Assembly: GCA_937860115.1 (NCBI GenBank)
Contig: CALMBI010000109.1
Coordinates: 1-8,735, forward strand
Length of the DNA stretch: 8,735 nucleotides
Direction: 5' to 3'
Origin: an uncultured Arcobacter sp.
GTDB lineage: Bacteria > Campylobacterota > Campylobacteria > Campylobacterales > Arcobacteraceae
In this document: one piece after another, positions 7,074-8,735 of the stretch
Layout of the letters: every line of letters starts with the position of its first letter
Position numbering within the stretch: the stretch's first letter is position 1
Translations under genes and position numbers: made by a program
Notes under the pieces: model-generated
What the model saw: only the letters and a program-made list of their open reading frames with translations
Told to the model about the DNA's origin: nothing
The model's database searches: none

Positions 7074-8132
7074 ATGATCGATTATGAATTAATTAAAAGA
7101 ATGATGTTTAATTTTGAACCTGAAACTGCTCATACTATTGCAGAATTTGGACTAAGAGCTTTACCTTATTGTAGAACGATCAACAACTATATGGTGGAGA
7201 AAAATTTTTCAAATCATGAGATGTTACGACAAGAGGTATTTGGTAAAGTATTTCAAAATCCAATTGGTCTTGGTGCTGGATTTGATAAAAATGCAACAAT
7301 GATCAAAGCTATGCCAGCAATGGGATTTGGATACACGGAGATTGGAACAATGACACCATTTGCTCAAAGTGGAAATGCTAAGCCAAGACTTTTTAGATAT
7401 CCTGATTATGAAACAATCCAAAATGCAATGGGTTTTAATAATAAAGGTAGTTATGAAGTGGAACAAAATCTAAAAAAAGTCTATCCATTTTCAATTCCAA
7501 TTGGAGCAAGTATAGGAAAAAATAAAACAACCTCTGAAGCAAATGCAATTAAAGATTATGAAACACTTATTCATACTTTTAAAGATATTAGTGATTATTT
7601 GGTTGTCAATATCTCAAGTCCAAACACTCCCAACTTACGAGATCTTCAAAATGAAGAGTTTATAAAAGCTGTATTTACTCTAGCAAAAGAGATCACAAAT
7701 ACCCCTATTTTACTCAAAATTGCTCCAGATATGGCGAGTGAGACAGCAATTACACTTTGTCAAACTGCTATTAATTATGGAGCTGATGGGATTGTGGCAA
7801 CTAATACAACACAAGATTACTCTCTTCTTCCAAATCCACAAAACTTTGGTGGACTTAGCGGGAGAGTATTAAGTGCAAAATCATATGAGCTTTTTAAAGA
7901 AATTGGGAGAGAATTGCATGGCAAAACAACGCTTATTAGTGTTGGTGGAATAAGTGATGCAAAAGATGCATACAGAAGAATAAAAGCTGGTGCAACTTTA
8001 CTTCAAATTTATAGTGCATTTATCTTTCAAGGACCAGCAATGTGTAAACATATCAATGATGGGATTGTTGAACTTTTAAAAGAGGATGGATATACACATA
8101 TTAGCCAAGCTATTGGAGCAGATTTTAGATAA
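7074..8132 (+). CDS. pyrD: Quinone-dependent dihydroorotate dehydrogenase, class 2
   Basis: PyrD oxidises dihydroorotate to orotate, the fourth step of pyrimidine synthesis, and passes electrons through FMN to membrane quinone. The class 2 type is shown by the N-terminal helical extension (residues 1-40), which forms the membrane-facing quinone tunnel, and by a catalytic serine, Ser182 in NISSPNTPNLR, instead of the class 1 cysteine. Other conserved parts are the FMN/substrate segment PIGLGAGFDKN (63-73), NAMGFNN (117-123), LLKIAPDM (213-220) with Lys215, ATNTT (242-246), and the FMN phosphate loops SVGGISD (289-295) and QIYSAFIFQGP (311-321). The 352-residue length is normal for the class. 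AAAGGA at 7061-7066 sits 7 nt before the ATG. The 19-nt gap after msbA is the widest within the operon, but too short for a clear separate promoter. Confidence 0.96.
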   Translation: MIDYELIKRMMFNFEPETAHTIAEFGLRALPYCRTINNYMVEKNFSNHEMLRQEVFGKVFQNPIGLGAGFDKNATMIKAMPAMGFGYTEIGTMTPFAQSGNAKPRLFRYPDYETIQNAMGFNNKGSYEVEQNLKKVYPFSIPIGASIGKNKTTSEANAIKDYETLIHTFKDISDYLVVNISSPNTPNLRDLQNEEFIKAVFTLAKEITNTPILLKIAPDMASETAITLCQTAINYGADGIVATNTTQDYSLLPNPQNFGGLSGRVLSAKSYELFKEIGRELHGKTTLISVGGISDAKDAYRRIKAGATLLQIYSAFIFQGPAMCKHINDGIVELLKEDGYTHISQAIGADFR

Positions 8133-8735
8133 TGTTACTCAAAAATAAAACAGTACTTTTTTATTTATTGCTATTACAAGGAATTTTAATGGGAAATAGT
8201 TTACCAAAATATTATGAAGAGATTTTAGACAATGGTCTAAAAGTAGTTGCTATTCCAATGCAAAATGGAACAAATGTTATTACAACAGATATATTTTACA
8301 ATGTTGGAAGTCGTGATGAAGTGATGGGAAAAAGTGGAATAGCTCATATGTTAGAGCATCTTAATTTTAAATCAACTAAAAACCTCAAAGCTGGCGAATT
8401 TGACAAAATTGTCAAAGGATTTGGGGGAGTAAATAATGCCTCAACCGGGTTTGATTACACGCATTATTACATCAAGTCAAGCTCTAAAAATCTCTCAAAA
8501 TCACTTGAACTTTATAGTGATTTAATGGAAAATCTTACTTTAAAAGATGAAGAGTTTCAACCTGAACGAAATGTTGTTGCAGAAGAACGACGATGGCGAA
8601 CAGACAATTCACCAATAGGGTATCTTTACTTTAAACTTTTTAATAATACCTATACTTATCATCCTTATCACTGTACACCAATTGGTTTTATGGATGATAT
8701 TTTAAATTGGAATATTGAAGATATTAGAGATTTTC
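8132..8735 (+). CDS. M16-family zinc metallopeptidase, N-terminal part (cut by window end)
   Basis: Only the first 201 codons are present; the frame is open to the window edge, with no stop. M16 (pitrilysin/insulinase) peptidases degrade peptides in a closed chamber. The inverted zinc motif HMLEH (72-76) supplies His72, catalytic Glu75 and His76. The third ligand is expected in VVAEERRW, most likely Glu152, 76 residues after His76. Both halves of the active site are thus present. The pattern closely resembles the M16 protein encoded after pyrD in Campylobacter. From ATG at 8132 the protein begins with a signal-peptide-like stretch: LLKNK, then a hydrophobic run at 8-20. That start overlaps the pyrD stop by one base (TAATG). 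A second ATG at 8189 (Met20) has a better-placed ribosome site and would give a leaderless protein. Full-length family members usually have a second, inactive M16 domain, which cannot be checked here. Confidence 0.9.
   Translation, partial: MLLKNKTVLFYLLLLQGILMGNSLPKYYEEILDNGLKVVAIPMQNGTNVITTDIFYNVGSRDEVMGKSGIAHMLEHLNFKSTKNLKAGEFDKIVKGFGGVNNASTGFDYTHYYIKSSSKNLSKSLELYSDLMENLTLKDEEFQPERNVVAEERRWRTDNSPIGYLYFKLFNNTYTYHPYHCTPIGFMDDILNWNIEDIRDF
8178..8191 (+). promoter_or_regulatory. Internal ribosome-binding-site candidate for the M16 peptidase
   Basis: AAGGAA at 8178-8183 is followed after 5 nt by ATG at 8189-8191, in frame with the peptidase. The upstream start at 8132 has only GGAG at 8115-8118, 13 nt away. 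The internal site would produce a protein beginning MGNSLPKYY, without the hydrophobic leader. It may be the true start, a second start, or a coincidence. Confidence 0.4.

Noticed and set aside
155..8735. Possible undescribed multi-gene system
   Set aside because: All seven genes belong to well-known core families with intact key motifs; no unknown gene, mobile element, repeat array or RNA structure is visible between them.

Overview
The window is a low-GC (about one third or less, judged by eye), gene-dense stretch in which every gene reads left to right. Protein content and order point to the Campylobacterota (the former Epsilonproteobacteria). The PpiD/SurA-type protein directly upstream of ftsA-ftsZ matches the Campylobacter-type arrangement, and msbA-pyrD-M16 peptidase is another block known from that group. 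The genus cannot be fixed from this sequence; it could be a Sulfurimonas-, Arcobacter- or Sulfurospirillum-like organism.

Layout: bases 1-154 hold no convincing gene but contain a probable promoter and an 11-bp direct repeat. Seven genes follow with almost no gaps: a membrane-anchored periplasmic folding factor (155-1492), ftsA (1495-2886), ftsZ (2890-4029), murJ (4026-5345), msbA (5345-7054), pyrD (7074-8132), and the first 201 codons of an M16 zinc peptidase (8132 to the window end). Junctions are 2 nt, 3 nt, a 4-nt ATGA overlap, a 1-nt overlap, 19 nt and a 1-nt overlap. I see no internal terminator, so this reads as one polycistronic unit with extensive translational coupling.

Functionally it is an envelope and division operon. 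It encodes an envelope-protein chaperone, the cytokinetic polymer FtsZ with its membrane tether FtsA, the lipid II flippase MurJ, and the lipid A-core flippase MsbA. Two less obviously related genes follow: quinone-linked dihydroorotate dehydrogenase and an M16 protease.

This is core housekeeping DNA. I found no sign of a mobile element, CRISPR array, RNA gene, defence system or an undescribed multi-gene system. The points worth a second look are modest: joining of two normally separate blocks into one operon, a MurJ that appears to lack its last two transmembrane helices, a rotamase domain without its hallmark motifs, a start-codon ambiguity that decides whether the M16 peptidase has a signal sequence, and a basic extension after the FtsZ C-terminal peptide.
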